Translations under genes and position numbers: made by a program
The notes under the pieces: generated by a model
Told to the model about the DNA's origin: nothing
Databases searched by the model: none
What the model saw: the letters and a program-made list of their open reading frames with translations, nothing else
NCBI RefSeq assembly: GCF_030815415.1
Contig: NZ_JAUSWW010000001.1
Span: forward strand, 4,464,001 to 4,528,000
From: Streptomyces canus
GTDB taxonomy: Bacteria > Actinomycetota > Actinomycetes > Streptomycetales > Streptomycetaceae
Length of the DNA: 64,000 nucleotides
Reading direction: 5' to 3'
Shown: piece after piece, positions 47,885 to 56,614 of the stretch
Numbering within the stretch: the first letter of the stretch is position 1
Layout: every line of letters begins with the position of its first letter

Positions 47885-49153
47885 ATGGCCGACCGTTATC
47901 TGAGCTTCACCGGCAGCGCGCCCGGCCGCTTCCTGACCCGCCGGCTGGGACTGCCGCAGCCCTCGGCACTGCGCCGCTGGTCACCCGAGCGGCCCGGGCT
48001 CGCGGAGGGCGAGGTCCTTCACCTCACCGCGGGCAAGCCCGCCCCCTCCGCCGCCGGCAGCCCCTGCGCCGTCGTCCTCGACGCCACCGGCGTACGGGAC
48101 GTCGACGGCCTCGCGGGCGTCCACGCGGCCCTCCACCCCGTGGTGCGGTCGGTCGCCACGAGCGGCCGTGTCGTCGTGCTCGGCGCGCCCCTCGACCTCG
48201 CCGACCACCACCAGGCCGCCGCCCAGCAGGCACTGGAGGGCTTCACGCGCTCGCTCGGCAAGGAGATCGGGCGGGGCAGGACCGTGAACCTCGTACGGCT
48301 CACCGACCGGGACGCCGCCGAGTCCACCCTGCGCTTCCTCCTCTCCCCCAAGTCCGCCTACGTCAGCGGGCAGGTCATCGAGGTCAGGGGGACGGCTCTG
48401 GAGGTGCCCGTCGACCGGGACCGGCCCCTCGCCGGCCGCACCGCCCTCGTCACCGGCGCCGCCCGCGGCATCGGCGCGGCGGTCGCCGAGACGTTGGCCA
48501 GGGACGGGGCCCAGGTCGTCGTACTCGACGTACCGCAGGCCGAGGAGGACGCGCGAAAGCTCGCGGAGACGCTCGGCGGCAGGGCCCTCGCGCTCGACAT
48601 CACCGCCGCCGACGCGGGTGAGCGGATCGCCGCCGAACTCCCGGACGGGCTCGACGTGTTGATCCACAACGCCGGGATCACCCGGGACCGCCGCCTGGTC
48701 AACATGCCCGCGGACCGGTGGAGTTCGGTCCTCGACGTGAACCTCGCGAGTGTGCTGCGCACGACGGACGCGCTGCTGGCCGCCGGGACTCTCCGGCCAG
48801 GCGGCCGGATCGTCGCCACCGCCTCCATCGCCGGGCTCGCCGGGAACGCGGGGCAGACCAACTACGGCGCCAGCAAGGCGGGAATCGTCGGTCTGGTGCG
48901 GTCGCTCGCCCCCCGCGCCCTTGCCGAGCACGGGGTGACCGTGAACGCCGTCGCGCCCGGGTTCATCGAGACGAAGATGACCGCCGCCGTACCGCTCCTC
49001 ATCCGTGAGGCGGGCCGCCGGATGAACTCCCTCGCCCAGGGCGGGCTGCCCGTCGATGTCGCCGAGACGACCGCGTGGCTCGCGCACCCGGCGTCGGGTG
49101 CGGTGAACGGGCAGGTCGTACGGATCTGCGGCCAGAGTCTGCTGGGGGCGTAG
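47885..49153 (+). CDS. fabG: 3-oxoacyl-ACP/CoA reductase, FabG4-type (long)
   Basis: This encodes 422 aa from ATG 47885. Unlike the usual 250-aa FabG, a degenerate N-terminal Rossmann-like domain of about 195 residues precedes the active SDR domain, as in mycobacterial FabG4. In the C-terminal domain the cofactor motif is TGAARGIGAAVAETL, with NAGITRD, TASIAGLAGNAG (Ser) and NYGASKAGI (Tyr-x-x-x-Lys) completing the catalytic set. It reduces 3-oxoacyl thioesters with NAD(P)H. The next gene begins inside its stop codon, so it is coupled to the MaoC-like hydratase. Confidence 0.92.
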   Translation: MADRYLSFTGSAPGRFLTRRLGLPQPSALRRWSPERPGLAEGEVLHLTAGKPAPSAAGSPCAVVLDATGVRDVDGLAGVHAALHPVVRSVATSGRVVVLGAPLDLADHHQAAAQQALEGFTRSLGKEIGRGRTVNLVRLTDRDAAESTLRFLLSPKSAYVSGQVIEVRGTALEVPVDRDRPLAGRTALVTGAARGIGAAVAETLARDGAQVVVLDVPQAEEDARKLAETLGGRALALDITAADAGERIAAELPDGLDVLIHNAGITRDRRLVNMPADRWSSVLDVNLASVLRTTDALLAAGTLRPGGRIVATASIAGLAGNAGQTNYGASKAGIVGLVRSLAPRALAEHGVTVNAVAPGFIETKMTAAVPLLIREAGRRMNSLAQGGLPVDVAETTAWLAHPASGAVNGQVVRICGQSLLGA

Positions 49154-49995
49154 TGACCGTCGTCCTCACCCGGTCCCCCGCGCTCGCGCCCCTGTTCGCC
49201 CGCGGCGCCCTGCTCTCCGCCGTCAAACGGCCCCGCCCGGACGCCGAGTTCCCGCGCACCCGGCTGCTCCTGCCCGCGCTGCGGGTGGACCTGGCTCGGC
49301 TGGCGGCGTACGAGCGGGTGTGCGGGTTCGCCACCGGCGACGACGCGCTGCCGGTGACATATCCGCATGTGCTCGGCTTTCCGCTGGCCATGCGGCTGAT
49401 GAGCGCGCGGGACTTCCCGCTGCCGCTGCTCGGTCTCGTCCACACGTCGATCGCGATCACCCAGCGCCGGGCGCTCGCCGCCACCGCGGAACACGAACTC
49501 ACCGTGTACGTCGACGGGTTGGCTCCGCACCGGCGCGGCACGGAGGCGGGGGTCGTCACCGAGGTGCGGGCGGGCGGCGAGGTCGTATGGGAGTCGCGGA
49601 GCACGTATCTGGCGCGGCACGGCTCGACGTTCGGTGGAGCCAACAGCCCTGCCGAGAAGGGCGCTTCGCTCCCCTCGGTCGCCGAGTGGCGTCTCGCCGG
49701 GGACGTCGGCCGGCGTTACGCGTCCGCGTCCGGTGACCGCAATCCCATCCACCTCCACCCGCTCACCGCCCGCCTCTTCGGCTTCCCGCGGGCCATCGCG
49801 CACGGCATGTGGACGGTGGCCCGGTGTCTCGCCGCGCACGGTGTGCCCCGGGCGGCGCTGGTGCGGGCGGAGTTCAGGGCGCCGGTGCTGCTGCCGGGGG
49901 CGGTGACGTACGCGGCGGAGGGCGAGCGCTTCGAGCTGCGAGGCGGCGGAGACCGGCTCCACGTCACCGGAAGCGTCTATCCGCTGGCGCCCTGA
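49153..49995 (+). CDS. MaoC-like (R)-hydratase, double hot-dog
   Basis: This encodes 280 aa from GTG 49153, sharing one base with the fabG stop. The C-terminal hot-dog has the hydratase-2 motif YASASGDRNPIHLHPLTARL then FGFPRAIAHGMW, with the D-x-N-P-I-H catalytic turn. The N-terminal hot-dog is degenerate, as in HtdX/HtdY-type proteins. It would hydrate trans-2-enoyl thioesters, working together with the coupled reductase. Its 3' end overlaps the convergent TetR gene by 19 bp. Confidence 0.9.
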   Translation: MTVVLTRSPALAPLFARGALLSAVKRPRPDAEFPRTRLLLPALRVDLARLAAYERVCGFATGDDALPVTYPHVLGFPLAMRLMSARDFPLPLLGLVHTSIAITQRRALAATAEHELTVYVDGLAPHRRGTEAGVVTEVRAGGEVVWESRSTYLARHGSTFGGANSPAEKGASLPSVAEWRLAGDVGRRYASASGDRNPIHLHPLTARLFGFPRAIAHGMWTVARCLAAHGVPRAALVRAEFRAPVLLPGAVTYAAEGERFELRGGGDRLHVTGSVYPLAP

Positions 49996-50627
49996 CGGGC
50001 CCAGGGCCGGCCCTCCATCAGATCCCCCAGCCCGGCCCACGCGAAGTTCATCAGCGTCGCCGCCGCCTGTTTGGCGGTGACGCCCGGGGTGGCGTTGGCC
50101 CACGCGGCGAGGGACTCGGCGGCGCCCACCAGGGCCTCGGCGAGCCCGGCGACCTCGCGTTCGGGCAGGTCGGGGTCGCGGTGGGCCTCCCGCGCGGCGA
50201 CGACGATCAGCTGCGTCACGAACGCGACGATCTCCTCGCGCATCGCGGCGACCTCGGCGGCGAAGGGTTCGCCGTGCGTACGGGCCTGGAGGTGCAGCAC
50301 GGACCAGGCGTCCGGCTTCTGCCCGGTGTGCGTGAAGAACGCCAGCAGCCCGTCCCAGAGTTGGCGGTCCGCGGGCTGGTCGGTACGGACCCCGGAGCGC
50401 ACCGCCTCGGTCAGCGCGGCCGCCTCCCGGCGGATGCAGGCGGTGAAGAGGTCTTCCTTGGAGTTCAGGTACAGATAGACCAACGGCTTGGAGACACCCG
50501 CCAGTTCGGCGATCTCATCCATCGAGGCGGCCATGTACCCACGCCGCCCGAAAGTCTCCACGGCAGCGTCCAGCATCTGCTGTTCACGGACCGCGCGCGG
50601 CATCCGCTTGGTCTTCACTGCACCCAT
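49977..50627 (-). CDS. TetR-family regulator
   Basis: This encodes 216 aa from ATG 50627 (MGAVKTKRMP). The helix-turn-helix is MLDAAVETFGRRGYMAASMD then EIAELAGVSKPLVYLYLNSK. The ligand domain (LFTACIRREAAALTEAVRSG onward) is helical. No good ribosome binding site precedes the ATG; a MITE begins 14 bases upstream, so the original leader has been displaced. By position it may control the fatty-acid genes, whose promoters carry TTAC/GTAA dyads, but the match has not been tested. Confidence 0.85.
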   Translation of the reverse strand: MGAVKTKRMPRAVREQQMLDAAVETFGRRGYMAASMDEIAELAGVSKPLVYLYLNSKEDLFTACIRREAAALTEAVRSGVRTDQPADRQLWDGLLAFFTHTGQKPDAWSVLHLQARTHGEPFAAEVAAMREEIVAFVTQLIVVAAREAHRDPDLPEREVAGLAEALVGAAESLAAWANATPGVTAKQAAATLMNFAWAGLGDLMEGRPWARQGASG

Positions 50628-50640
50628 AGGGGCAAGACTA

Positions 50641-50732
50641 GGGCCTGCCCGGCGGATCAGGTCGGCTCCAGGAAACGGATACTGGCGACCAAGTCGAGCC
50701 CGCGACGCCGACATGGTCCGCTGGGCAGGCCC
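50641..50732. mobile_element. 92-bp MITE with 20-bp inverted ends
   Basis: GGGCCTGCCC (50641-50650) and GGGCAGGCCC (50723-50732) begin imperfect inverted repeats of about 20 bp (GGCGGATC versus the complement of GGTCCGC). The element is flanked by TA on both sides, as for IS630/Tc1-like targets. It carries no gene. Confidence 0.75.
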
Positions 50733-51031
50733 TAAGTCGTCTGCCCCTGCGCACGTGCCGTGTCGTCGGCTACGTCTTCCTGGTTGCGGTTGGCTTCCAG
50801 GTTCGCCTTGGCGCGGTCGACCTTCTGGACGATCTGGACGGAGGCCCGGTCGCGCTCCTTGCGGAGGGCGACGAAGCTGATGGGCGCGGAGATCACCAGG
50901 GAGAGCAGGACGATCCACATGCCGTTGGAGTCGCCGAGGCCGCGCGGGGCGACACCGGCGTAGACGAGGCCCCAGATGACCACGAGGCAGCCCACGAAGA
51001 TCCCGAGGCGCATCAGTGTGTAGCGGAGCAT
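50732..51031 (-). CDS. DUF4229 membrane protein
   Basis: This encodes 99 aa from ATG 51031. Two membrane spans (LMRLGIFVGCLVVIWGLVYA and GMWIVLLSLVISAPISFVAL) precede a charged helix (KERDRASVQIVQKVDRAKAN), which is the DUF4229 layout of actinobacteria. Its TAG stop is formed by the left TA of the MITE and the first base of its inverted repeat, so the last codons may differ from the ancestral protein. Confidence 0.85.
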   Translation of the reverse strand: MLRYTLMRLGIFVGCLVVIWGLVYAGVAPRGLGDSNGMWIVLLSLVISAPISFVALRKERDRASVQIVQKVDRAKANLEANRNQEDVADDTARAQGQTT

Positions 51032-51117
51032 CTCAATCCACTCTTCCGTTCCGGCTGAAAGTTCCCCAAAGGTGCCTTCCAGTGAAGCACGCCCGGTACC
51101 CGATCTTGCAGGGGGTG

Positions 51118-51639
51118 TCAGGTCAGCGGGAGCCACATCATGATGTCGTCCCGGTAGTCGTCCGCGGACACCCGCAGCCCGCCCGGCACCCGGCCGACCT
51201 CCTTGTACCCGGCGGACGCGTAGAACCGCTCGAGGCCGAGGCCGCCCCGGCAGGTCAGCTTCAGCGCCTCCAGGCCGAAACCGCGGGCGTGCGTCTCGAC
51301 CTCCGCCAGCAGGGACCGGCCGTGGCCGCCGCCCTGGAGAGCCGGGTCGATCATGACCGTGTAGAGCCAGGCGTAGTGGCTCTGGAGCCGGTGCGCGTTG
51401 AAGCCGAAGAAGGCGGTCGCCCGCAGCCGGCCCGCCGGGTCGAACCCGGCGAGAAGACGGTGGCGTCCCGCCGCGGTCGACTCCGCGTAACGCTCCACGT
51501 CCGGACGTACGTCGTCATACGTCGTCGTACCGACGAACCCGACCGCCCCACCCGTGTTGTTCACGGCCACCCACAGGTGGGTCAGCTCGTCGAGGAGGCC
51601 GGGGGTGAGGTCGGGGTCCAGGCGGTACGTGAGCTCCAT
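51118..51639 (-). CDS. GNAT N-acetyltransferase
   Basis: This 173-aa protein carries the acetyl-CoA loop YTVMIDPALQGGGHGRSLLA (Q-x-x-G-x-G/A pattern) and a C-terminal GLGLERFYASAGYKEVGRVP segment typical of GNAT enzymes. The substrate is not predictable. It is separated by short gaps from DUF4229 (downstream) and the UdgX gene (upstream). Confidence 0.85.
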   Translation of the reverse strand: MELTYRLDPDLTPGLLDELTHLWVAVNNTGGAVGFVGTTTYDDVRPDVERYAESTAAGRHRLLAGFDPAGRLRATAFFGFNAHRLQSHYAWLYTVMIDPALQGGGHGRSLLAEVETHARGFGLEALKLTCRGGLGLERFYASAGYKEVGRVPGGLRVSADDYRDDIMMWLPLT

Positions 51640-51666
51640 GGGCCACGAGTCTAAAACGGCGGCCGG

Positions 51667-52314
51667 TCACCCCAGAGCGCGGGCCGCCACCCGCAGATCG
51701 GAGACGAGCCCCTGGTAGGCGGCCTCGCGATCATCGGAGCGCAAGACGGAGGAGGGGTGCACGGTGGCGACCAGCCGCTCCTCGCGGCCGTGGATCTCCC
51801 GCTCCAGCACGGCCCCCCGCTCCTGCGTGACCCGGAACGACGAACCGAGCAGCGCCTTGCCCGCGGTGGCGCCGAGAACCACGATCAACTCCGGTTCCAC
51901 AAGGCTCAGTTCGGCTTTCAGCCACGGGCCGCAGGCGGTCATCTCGCGGAGGGTGGGGGCCTTGTGGATACGCCGCTTGCGGGGCTCGGCCTGCGTGAAC
52001 TTGAAGTGCTTCACGGCGTTGGTGACATACGCGTCCGCCGGGTCGATACCGGCTTCCGCGAGGGCCCGGTCCAGGAGTTTCCCGGCAGGGCCGACGAAGG
52101 GCCTGCCCTGGAGGTCCTCCTGGTCGCCGGGTTGTTCGCCCACGAGCATGACGCGGGCGTCCGCGGTGCCCTCGCCGAAGACGGTCTGGGTGGCGTCCCG
52201 GTGCAGGGGGCAGCCTTGGCAGTCGGCTGCCGCCCGGCGCAGGGCGGTGAGCGTCGCCTTCTCCGGGTTCTCAGGGAGGAAGGGCTCGGCGGTGAATTTG
52301 TCCTCGGACGCCAT
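51667..52314 (-). CDS. udgX: UdgX-type uracil-DNA glycosylase
   Basis: This 215-aa protein is a family 4-like iron-sulfur UDG: CQGCPLHRD (two ligands) near the N-terminus, motif A VMLVGEQPGDQEDLQGRPFV and C-terminal VATVHPSSVLR. The insertion KRRIHKAPTLRE (His117 in KRRIH) is the hallmark of UdgX, whose R-loop histidine forms a stable covalent bond to the sugar after uracil removal. It therefore probably traps uracil lesions in DNA. It lies upstream of a GNAT gene and downstream of a paired repeat. Confidence 0.93.
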   Translation of the reverse strand: MASEDKFTAEPFLPENPEKATLTALRRAAADCQGCPLHRDATQTVFGEGTADARVMLVGEQPGDQEDLQGRPFVGPAGKLLDRALAEAGIDPADAYVTNAVKHFKFTQAEPRKRRIHKAPTLREMTACGPWLKAELSLVEPELIVVLGATAGKALLGSSFRVTQERGAVLEREIHGREERLVATVHPSSVLRSDDREAAYQGLVSDLRVAARALG

Positions 52315-52376
52315 GAGGGCCGGGTACCCGTCGGGGGGCGATCGGACTCATGCCGGGTGCGGGTGCGCGGGGGCCG

Positions 52377-52475
52377 GTCGCGCAGTTCCCGCGCCCCCAG
52401 GTCGGTACAGCTGATCGCGCTTCGACTGTTCCCACCCCAGGGGCGCGGGGAACTGCGCGACCAGCCACCCACCAC
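52377..52475. repeat. Inverted pair of the dispersed repeat
   Basis: GTCGCGCAGTTCCCGCGCCC (52377 onwards) and GGGGCGCGGGGAACTGCGCG (52440 onwards) are inverted copies, one base different in length, with a 41-base spacer. Both match the module at 6044-6065. They lie between udgX and mqnE. Confidence 0.75.
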
Positions 52476-52488
52476 CCGCAGCCGACGG

Positions 52489-53652
52489 TCACACCCGCAT
52501 CGCCTGCGGCGACTCCCTGCGTGCCGGGTCCGGACCCTCGTACTCCCGGATGATCTCGTACCGCGTGTTCCGCTCCACCGGCCGGAACCCGGCGTCCCGG
52601 ATCAGGTCCAGGAGATCCTCACGCGTCAGCTTGTTCGGCGTGCCGTAGTTGTCCGCGTCGTGGGTGATCTTGTACTCGACGACCGAGCCGTCCATGTCGT
52701 CCGCACCGTGCTGGAGGGCCAGCTGGGCGGTCTGGACGCCGTGCATGACCCAGAAGACCTTGACGTGCGGAACGTTGTCGAAGAGCAGCCGGGAGACCGC
52801 GAACGTCTTCAGGGCCTCCGCGCCGGTCGCCATCTGCGTGCGTGCCTGGAGGCGGTTCCTGACCTTGCCGTCCTTCACGTCGACGAAGTCGTGCTGGTAG
52901 CGCAGCGGGATGAAGACCTGGAAGCCGCCGGTCTCGTCCTGGAGCTCACGCAGCCGCAGGACGTGGTCCACCCGGTGCCTGGGCTCCTCGATGTGGCCGT
53001 AGAGCATGGTGGACGGGGTCTTGAGCCCCTTCTCGTGCGCCAGGCGGTGGATGCGCGACCAGTCCTCCCAGTGCGTCCGGTGGTCCACGATGTGCTGGCG
53101 GACCTCCCAGTCGAAGATCTCCGCGCCACCGCCGGTGAGGGACTCGAGGCCGGCGTCGATGAGCTCGTCGAGGATCTCGCTCGCGCTCAGCCCGCTGATC
53201 GTCTCGAAGTGGTGGATCTCGGTCGCCGTGAACGCCTTCAGCGAGACGTTCGGCAGAGCGGCCTTCAGCTCCCGCAGGGACCGCGGGTAGTAGCGCCACG
53301 GCAGGTTCGGGTGCAGCCCGTTGACGATGTGGAGCTCGGTGAGGTTCTCGCCCTCCATCGCCTTGGCGAGCTTCACCGCCTCCTCGATGCGCATCGTGTA
53401 CGCGTCCTTCTCGCCCGGCTTGCGCTGGAAGGAGCAGTAGGCGCAGGACGCCGTGCACACGTTGGTCATGTTGAGGTGGCGGTTGACGTTGAAGTGGACG
53501 ACGTCACCGTTCTTCCGCGTCCGCACCTCGTGCGCGAGTCCGCCGAGCCAGGCCAGGTCGTCCGACTCGTAGAGCGCGATGCCGTCCTCCCGGCTCAGGC
53601 GAACGCCCGCCCGTACCTTCTCCTCCAGCTCGCGCCTGAGCCCGACGTCCAT
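52489..53652 (-). CDS. mqnE: Aminofutalosine synthase MqnE
   Basis: This 387-aa radical-SAM enzyme has the CX3CX2C motif in NVCTASCAYCSF (Cys66, 70, 73). The sequence around it (VHFNVNRHLNMTNVC) and ELHIVNGLHPNLPWRYYPRS fit MqnE rather than MqnC. It joins the MqnA product to adenosine to make aminofutalosine in menaquinone synthesis. The gene is close to Lrp- and UbiX-type genes on the same strand, and mqnA lies 22 kb away in this window. Confidence 0.93.
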   Translation of the reverse strand: MDVGLRRELEEKVRAGVRLSREDGIALYESDDLAWLGGLAHEVRTRKNGDVVHFNVNRHLNMTNVCTASCAYCSFQRKPGEKDAYTMRIEEAVKLAKAMEGENLTELHIVNGLHPNLPWRYYPRSLRELKAALPNVSLKAFTATEIHHFETISGLSASEILDELIDAGLESLTGGGAEIFDWEVRQHIVDHRTHWEDWSRIHRLAHEKGLKTPSTMLYGHIEEPRHRVDHVLRLRELQDETGGFQVFIPLRYQHDFVDVKDGKVRNRLQARTQMATGAEALKTFAVSRLLFDNVPHVKVFWVMHGVQTAQLALQHGADDMDGSVVEYKITHDADNYGTPNKLTREDLLDLIRDAGFRPVERNTRYEIIREYEGPDPARRESPQAMRV

Positions 53653-53690
53653 GCCACAACCTTTCTACGACGACCTGTCCCACCGTACGT

Positions 53691-54146
53691 CTACGCCTCT
53701 TCGGGAAGCTCTCCGACCCGGTTCTCCCACTTCGTGGAGAGCACGATGGTGGTACGGGTCCGCGAGACGCCCTGCGTGCCGCTGAGCCGCCGGATGGTCT
53801 TCTCCAGGCCGTCGACGTCGGCGGCCCGCACCTTGAGCATGTACGAGTCGTCGCCGGCGATGAACCAGCAGTCCTCGATCTCGCCGAGGTCCTTGAGCCG
53901 GCGGGCCACGTCCTCGTGGTCGACGGCATCGGAGAGGGAGATGCCGATCAGCGCGGTGACGCCGAGGCCGAGCGAGGCGGAGTCGACGGTGGCGCGGTAA
54001 CCGGTGATGACGCCGGCCGCCTCCAGCCGGTTGATGCGGTCGGTGACGCTGGGTCCCGACAGACCGACGAGGCGCCCCAGCTCCGCGTAGGAGGCCCGGC
54101 CGTTCTCCCTCAGGGCCTGGATGAGCTGCCTGTCCACCGCGTCCAT
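53691..54146 (-). CDS. Lrp/AsnC-family regulator
   Basis: This 151-aa protein has the Lrp helix-turn-helix (MDAVDRQLIQALRENGRASY then AELGRLVGLSGPSVTDRINR) and the RAM effector domain (LGLGVTALIGISLSDAVDHE, GEIEDCWFIAGDDSYMLKVR). It is located within the menaquinone cluster, 38 bp upstream of mqnE and downstream of the UbiX gene, so it may regulate the pathway, though this position is also where a stand-alone Lrp gene is found in related genomes. Confidence 0.9.
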   Translation of the reverse strand: MDAVDRQLIQALRENGRASYAELGRLVGLSGPSVTDRINRLEAAGVITGYRATVDSASLGLGVTALIGISLSDAVDHEDVARRLKDLGEIEDCWFIAGDDSYMLKVRAADVDGLEKTIRRLSGTQGVSRTRTTIVLSTKWENRVGELPEEA

Positions 54147-54225
54147 GCGATCGAAGCCTTCCGCTGAAAAGTTCCCGAAGTGATGAGAGGTACTGCTGAT
54201 GTACTGCGACGTGCTCGGACGGCGT

Positions 54226-54915
54226 TCACGTCGTGCGGGTTCCGCCGCCGAGTTCGCCCTTCCAGCGGCGGTAGAGCCGGTGCTCGACGCCCGCCGCGTC
54301 GAGGACCCGTCCGGCGACGAAGTCCACCAGGTCCTGGATGTGCGTCGCCCCCGCGTAGAAGGCGGGCGAGGCGGGGACCACGGTGGCGCCCGCGTCGTCC
54401 AGGGTCACCAGGTGCCGGAGCGTCTGACCGTTCAGCGGGGTCTCCCGAACGGCTACCACCAGCTTGCGGCCCTCCTTGAGGGTCACGCTCGCCGCACGCT
54501 GCAGCAGGTCCTTGGAGAGCCCGAGGGCGACACCGGCGACACAGGCGGTCGAGGCGGGCACGATCAGCATCCCCTTGACGGGATACGACCCCGAGGACGG
54601 CCCCGCGGCCAGGTCCCCGGCGGGCCAGTACCGCACCCGCTCGATGCCGGCGCCGATGCCAAAGCTGCCCGGCTTGCCGTCGGCCCCCCTGGCCAGCCAT
54701 TCCCGCAGGTCGTCCTGCCAGTGCGCGTCCCTGAAGGAGATCCCCGTCTCGTCCAGCAGTGTGAGCCGCGAGGCCCGGCTGACGACCAGGTCGACGCTCT
54801 CCCCGGCATCGAGGAGCGCGCGCAGCACGGACGCGGCATACGGGGTGCCGGAAGCGCCGGACACCCCTACGATCCAAGGCGCACGCCGTGTCTCTCCTGG
54901 CTTGACTGGGTTCAC
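54226..54915 (-). CDS. ubiX: UbiX-type flavin prenyltransferase
   Basis: This encodes 229 aa from GTG 54915; a longer start at 54957 is possible but lacks a ribosome binding site. The FMN-binding start IVGVSGASGTPYAASVLRAL, the IVPASTACVAGVALGLSKDL segment and the prenyl-phosphate part LVVAVRETPLNGQTLRHLVT identify UbiX/Pad1. It makes prenylated FMN, the cofactor of UbiD-type decarboxylases, here most likely the one encoded at 56611. Together they would decarboxylate the naphthoate intermediate of menaquinone. Confidence 0.92.
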   Translation of the reverse strand: MNPVKPGETRRAPWIVGVSGASGTPYAASVLRALLDAGESVDLVVSRASRLTLLDETGISFRDAHWQDDLREWLARGADGKPGSFGIGAGIERVRYWPAGDLAAGPSSGSYPVKGMLIVPASTACVAGVALGLSKDLLQRAASVTLKEGRKLVVAVRETPLNGQTLRHLVTLDDAGATVVPASPAFYAGATHIQDLVDFVAGRVLDAAGVEHRLYRRWKGELGGGTRTT

Positions 54916-54996
54916 ATCCCCGAGCCTATCCGGCGTCGCAGGGTGGGAACCGGCCAAGGGGGTCCGGGCGTTCTCCGGAGGGGAAGGGGGGTTGCC

Positions 54997-55599
54997 ATGT
55001 CCGGTGCCGGGCTGGAGCAGTCACGAGGCGACCGTGCGCGGGCCGCGGCCAAGCTGATGCTGGGCTGGGTCGCGCTGCTGTGGCTGCTGGAAGTGGTGGA
55101 CGCGGTGAGCGGCCACGCGCTGGACGACTTCGGCATCGTGCCGCGCGAACCCTCGGAACTGATCGACGTGGTCCCGGCCGCGTTCATCCACTTCGGCTGG
55201 GCCCATGTCGCCGCGAACACCGTCCCGCTGCTGGTCATGGGCTTCCTCGCGGCCCTCGGCGGCATCCGCCGCTTCCTCGCGGTCTGCGCGCTGGTCATCG
55301 TGGCCGACGGGCTGGGCGTCTGGCTCATAGCCCCCGACCGCACCAACACCGCCGGCGCCTCGGGCCTGATCTTCGGCCTCTTCGGCTTCCTGCTGGTCAG
55401 CGGTTTCGTGGAGCGGCGGCTGCTGGGCGTCATGGCCGGCCTGCTCGTCGGCGCCGTCTGGGGCAGTTCGATCCTGACGGGCCTGGCGCCGACGCAGACG
55501 GGCGTCAGCTGGCAGGGACACCTGCTGGGCCTGGTCGCGGGGGTGGCGGCGGCGTTCGTGTTCCGCCGCCGGGTCGCGAGTGGTGTCGCTCAGCTCTGA
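54997..55599 (+). CDS. Rhomboid-family intramembrane serine protease-like
   Basis: This encodes 200 aa from ATG 54997. Six hydrophobic segments are visible. The active-site pattern is present: FIHFGWAHVAANTVPLLVMG for loop 1, NTAGASGLIFGLFGFLL with the catalytic GASG serine, and the C-terminal histidine in VSWQGHLLGLVAGVAAAFVF. Rhomboids cleave single-span membrane proteins. It is the only rightward gene inside the menaquinone cluster and is divergent from the UbiX gene. Confidence 0.88.
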   Translation: MSGAGLEQSRGDRARAAAKLMLGWVALLWLLEVVDAVSGHALDDFGIVPREPSELIDVVPAAFIHFGWAHVAANTVPLLVMGFLAALGGIRRFLAVCALVIVADGLGVWLIAPDRTNTAGASGLIFGLFGFLLVSGFVERRLLGVMAGLLVGAVWGSSILTGLAPTQTGVSWQGHLLGLVAGVAAAFVFRRRVASGVAQL

Positions 55600-55711
55600 G
55601 GGCGGGCCTTCGGGCCGACGGGGAGGTGGGCGGTGGGGATCGTCAGCGACCCGGGCCGCGACACCATCCCGTACGGCACCGAACTGACCGTCGACTCCCC
55701 GTGGACCGTAC

Positions 55712-56614
55712 TCAGACCGTCAGTCCCCGAACCAGAAGATCCAGCAGCGCACAGACGAACAGGGCGATCCCGATGAACCCGTTGACGCTGAAGAAGGCCC
55801 TGTTCAGCCGGGACAGATCGGTCGGCCGGACGATGTTGTGCTCGTACACGAACGCGGCCGCGACGATCATCAGGCCGACCCAGAAGAACCCGCCCGCGTC
55901 CGTGGCCACCGCGTACCAGAGCAGCAGCGCCGTCGTCAGCGCGTGGCACACCCGGGCGCCCCAGATCGACGCCGGGATGCCGAAGCGGGCCGGGACCGAC
56001 CTGACACCGGTCTCGCGGTCGGTCTCCACGTCCTGGCAGGCGTAGATCAGGTCGAAGCCGCCGATCCAGATGCCGACCGCGAGGCCGAGGATCACCGCGT
56101 CCCAGGACCACTCGCCGGTGATGGCCAGCCAGCCGCCGATCGGACCCATGGCCTGGGCGAGGCCCAGGATGGCCTGCGGGAAGTTCGTGAACCGTTTGCC
56201 GTAGGGGTAGACCACCATCGGGATCACCGCGACGGGGGCCAGGGCCAGGCAGAGCGGGTTCAGCAGGGCCGCCGAGCCCAGGAAGACCACGACCGCGACC
56301 AGCGCGCCCGTCCAGGCGTGGCGCACCGACATCGCGCCGGTCACCAGCTCACGGTGGGCCGTCCGGGGGTTCCGCGCGTCGATCTCGCGATCGATGATCC
56401 GGTTCACGGCCATCGCGAAGGTGCGCAGGCCCACCATGCAGATCGTCACCAGGAGCAGCCGGCCCCAGTGGATGTTCCTGTCCATCTGGAACATCGCGGT
56501 GAGCGCGGCGATGTACGCGAAGGGCAGCGCGAAGACCGAGTGCTCGATCATCACGAGGCGCAGGAACGCCTTGGTGCGTCCCGGCTGCGGGATCGCGGCT
56601 GAAGCTGAACTCAC
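55712..56614 (-). CDS. mqnP: UbiA-type prenyltransferase MqnP
   Basis: This encodes 300 aa from GTG 56614. The two aspartate-rich motifs of UbiA enzymes are visible: FAMAVNRIIDREIDARNPRT and IYACQDVETDRETGVRSVPA, with about eight membrane spans. It transfers a polyprenyl chain to the naphthoate intermediate in futalosine-type menaquinone synthesis. Its start overlaps the stop of the UbiD-like gene (GTGA), so the two are co-translated. Confidence 0.9.
   Translation of the reverse strand: MSSASAAIPQPGRTKAFLRLVMIEHSVFALPFAYIAALTAMFQMDRNIHWGRLLLVTICMVGLRTFAMAVNRIIDREIDARNPRTAHRELVTGAMSVRHAWTGALVAVVVFLGSAALLNPLCLALAPVAVIPMVVYPYGKRFTNFPQAILGLAQAMGPIGGWLAITGEWSWDAVILGLAVGIWIGGFDLIYACQDVETDRETGVRSVPARFGIPASIWGARVCHALTTALLLWYAVATDAGGFFWVGLMIVAAAFVYEHNIVRPTDLSRLNRAFFSVNGFIGIALFVCALLDLLVRGLTV

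Noticed and set aside
49996..50918. Longer TetR protein beginning near 50918
   Set aside because: The extension translates the MITE and part of the DUF4229 gene, and the helix-turn-helix starts normally after ATG 50627.
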